Shown piece by piece: positions 62,081 through 64,000 of a DNA stretch of 64,000 nucleotides. Location of the stretch: positions 14,384,001 to 14,448,000 of the forward strand of contig OZ038526.1 in assembly GCA_964036665.1 (NCBI GenBank), written 5' to 3'. The DNA is from Gordius sp. MW1 (lineage: Eukaryota > Nematomorpha > Gordioida > Gordea > Gordiidae). Below the pieces are notes generated by a model. The model was not told where the DNA came from. It saw only the letters and a program-made list of their open reading frames with translations, and searched no databases. Position 1 is the first letter of the stretch; the number at the start of each line of letters is the position of its first letter. The translations under genes were made by a program, and so were the position numbers.

Positions 62081-64000
62081 AATAAAACGTTCTCTTTTGT
62101 CAAATGATAATTTTCGCAGCTTAAAACTTCTTTTCGGGAGCGAATCGAGGATAATAGGATTCTCAAATTGGCTTTCTTTTATATATTTTTTTAGGCTTTT
62201 TCACATAAAAGAACAAAAAAGAAATTTTTTTACCTCAAAATTTTCAATTTTTTTCCAACCATTTTCATCCGATGAAAGTTGTCGTTTTAAGACGTGATTT
62301 TCATGATAAAAAGTAAAATTTTATCAGAATCAGAAAACAAATTACTTTGAAATCATGATCGCAAAGAGCAGTGTCCAAAAATTAAGCACTCACGTTGCGA
62401 TACAACAAACTAATTGCACCAATAAAACGTTCTCTTTTGTCAAAATGATAATTTTCGCAGCTTAAAACTTCTTTTCGGGAGCGAATCGAGGATAATAGGA
62501 TTCTCAAATTGGCTTTCTTTTATATATTTTTTCAGGCTCTTTCACATAAAATAACAAAAAATAATTTTTTTACCTAAATGTTTTTCACATTTTTTCTTTC
62601 AACCGTATTCATCCGATGAAAGTTGTCGTTTTAAGACGTGATTTCCATGATAAAAAGTTAAATTTTATAAGAATCAGAAAACAATTACTTTGAAATCATG
62701 ATCGCAAAGAGCAGTTTTCAAAAATTAAGCACTCACGTTGCGATACAACAAACTAATCGCAACAATAAAACGTTGTCTTTTGTCGAAATGATAATTTTCG
62801 CAGCTTAAAACTTCTTTTCGGGAGCGAATCGAGGATAATAGGATTCTCATATTGGCTTTCTTTTATATATTTTTTCAGGCTGTTTCACATAAAATAACAA
62901 AATAGAAATTTTTTTGCCTCAAAATTTTCACTTTTATAAACGTATGCATCCGATGAAAGTTGTCGTTTAAAGACGTGATTTCCATGATAAAAAGTAAAAA
63001 TTTATCAGAATCAGAAAACAAATTACTTTGAAATCATGATCGCAAAGAGCAGTGTCTAAAAATTAAGCACTCACGTTGCGATACAACAAACTAATCGCAC
63101 CAATAAAACGTTCTCTTTTGTCAAAATGATAATTTTCGCAGCTTAAAACTTCTTTTCAAAAGCGAATTGAGGATAATAGGATTCTCAAATTGGCTTTCTT
63201 TTATATATTTTTTCAGGCTCTTTCACATAAAAGAACAAAAAAGAAATTTTTCACCTCAAAATTTTCAATTTTTTTTCCAACCATTTTCATCCGATGAAAG
63301 TTGTCGTTTTAAGACGTGATTTTCATGATAAAAAGTAAAATTTTATCAGAATCAGAAAACAAATTACTTTAAAATCATGATCGCAAAGAGCAGTGTCCAA
63401 AAATTAAGCACTCACGTTGCGATACAACAAACTAATCGCACCAATAAAACGTTCTCTTTTGTCAAAATGATAATTTTCGCAGCTTAAAACTTCTTTTCGG
63501 GAGCGAATCGAGCATAATAGGATTCTCAAATTGGCTTTCTTTTATATATTTTTTCAGGCTCTTTCACATAAAATAACAAAAAATAATTTTTTTACCTAAA
63601 TGTTTTTCACATTTTTTCTTTCAACCGTTTTCATCCGATGAAAGTTGTCGTTTTAAGACGTGATTTCCATGATAAAAAGTTAAATTTTATAAGAATCAGA
63701 AAACAATTACTTTGAAATCATGATCGCAAAGAGCAGTGTGCAAAATTTCAGCACTCACGTTGCGATACAACAAACTAATCGCACCAATAAAACGTTCTCT
63801 TTTGTCAAAATGATACTTTTCGCAGCTTAAAATTTCTTTTCGGGAGCGAATCGAGGATAATAGGATTCTCAAATTGGCTTTTTTACATATATTTTTAAGC
63901 TCTTTCACAGAAAATAACAAAAAAGAAATTTTTTTACCTCAAAATTTTCACATTTTTCCTTTCAACCGTATTCATCCGATGAAAGTTGTCGTTTTAAGAC

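Larger units (their letters stand above)
49151..64000 (+). repeat. Satellite B array (~340 bp monomer)
   Basis: About 43 plus-oriented units that run out of the window. Landmarks in order are CACGTTGCGATACAACAAAC, TAATCGCAACAATAAAACGT, GTCAAAATGATAATTTTCGC, AGCTTAAAACTTCTTTTCGG, GAGCGAATCGAGGATAATAG, TATATATTTTTTCAGGCTCT, TTCATCCGATGAAAGTTGTC, TTTTAAGACGTGATTTCCAT, AATCATGATCGCAAAGAGCA. Most of these have a recognisable counterpart at the same relative place in satellite A. Units vary by substitution (CAACAATAAAACGTTGTC versus CACCAATAAAACGTTCTC), by homopolymer length and by short deletions. No gene is seen on either strand. Confidence 0.96.

Noticed and set aside
18821-64000. CENP-B box (NTTCGNNNNANNCGGGN) in satellite A or B
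   Set aside because: TTCG and CGGG words occur (TTTCGAAAG in A, TTTTCGGGAG in B) but not with the required spacing and central A on either strand in the consensus monomers I checked.
1-64000. Telomeric repeats or rRNA genes within the satellite
   Set aside because: No runs of TTAGG, TTAGGG or similar short telomeric repeats, and no stretch resembling conserved rRNA sequence, were seen.

Overview
The window is almost entirely tandemly repeated, AT-rich, non-coding DNA. It looks like a pericentromeric or otherwise heterochromatic satellite block of a eukaryote. An insect or other invertebrate is a plausible guess, but nothing in the sequence fixes the taxon. I found no gene I would defend on either strand. 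Monomer counts, intervals and identities below were read by eye and are approximate unless given as exact positions.

Layout. (1) 1-15422: satellite A, monomer about 352 bp, plus orientation, roughly 44 units. (2) 15423-18820: a 3.4 kb unrelated insert that splits one satellite monomer. It holds a GC-rich hairpin cluster and a G-run tract, an AT-rich single-copy-looking stretch, a ~210-220 bp tandem repeat, a ~100-131 bp minisatellite, a tRNA-type B-box followed by a T-run (minus strand), and a 19-bp inverted repeat near its ends. (3) 18821-46006: satellite A again, plus orientation, about 77 units. Between about 18.8 and 33.9 kb the monomers form five successive higher-order repeats of 2.8-3.3 kb. 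(4) 46007-49150: nine satellite A monomers in the opposite orientation, giving a ~3 kb near-palindrome with a ~60-base loop. (5) 49151-64000: satellite B, monomer about 340 bp, plus orientation, about 43 units, with its own dimer and tetramer duplications.

Satellites A and B align along essentially their whole length and look like two long-separated branches of one ancestral satellite. They meet at a sharp junction beside the inverted block. Within A, several monomer subtypes and shared truncated monomers make it possible to order events: small deletions first, then amplification of multi-monomer blocks, then insertion of the 3.4 kb element into one copy only.

The many 60-80 codon open frames in the A array are by-products of the monomer sequence and are not reported as genes. 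The most interesting features are the satellite A/B relationship, the higher-order structure, the inversion with a nearby 16-base micro-inversion, and the composite insert.
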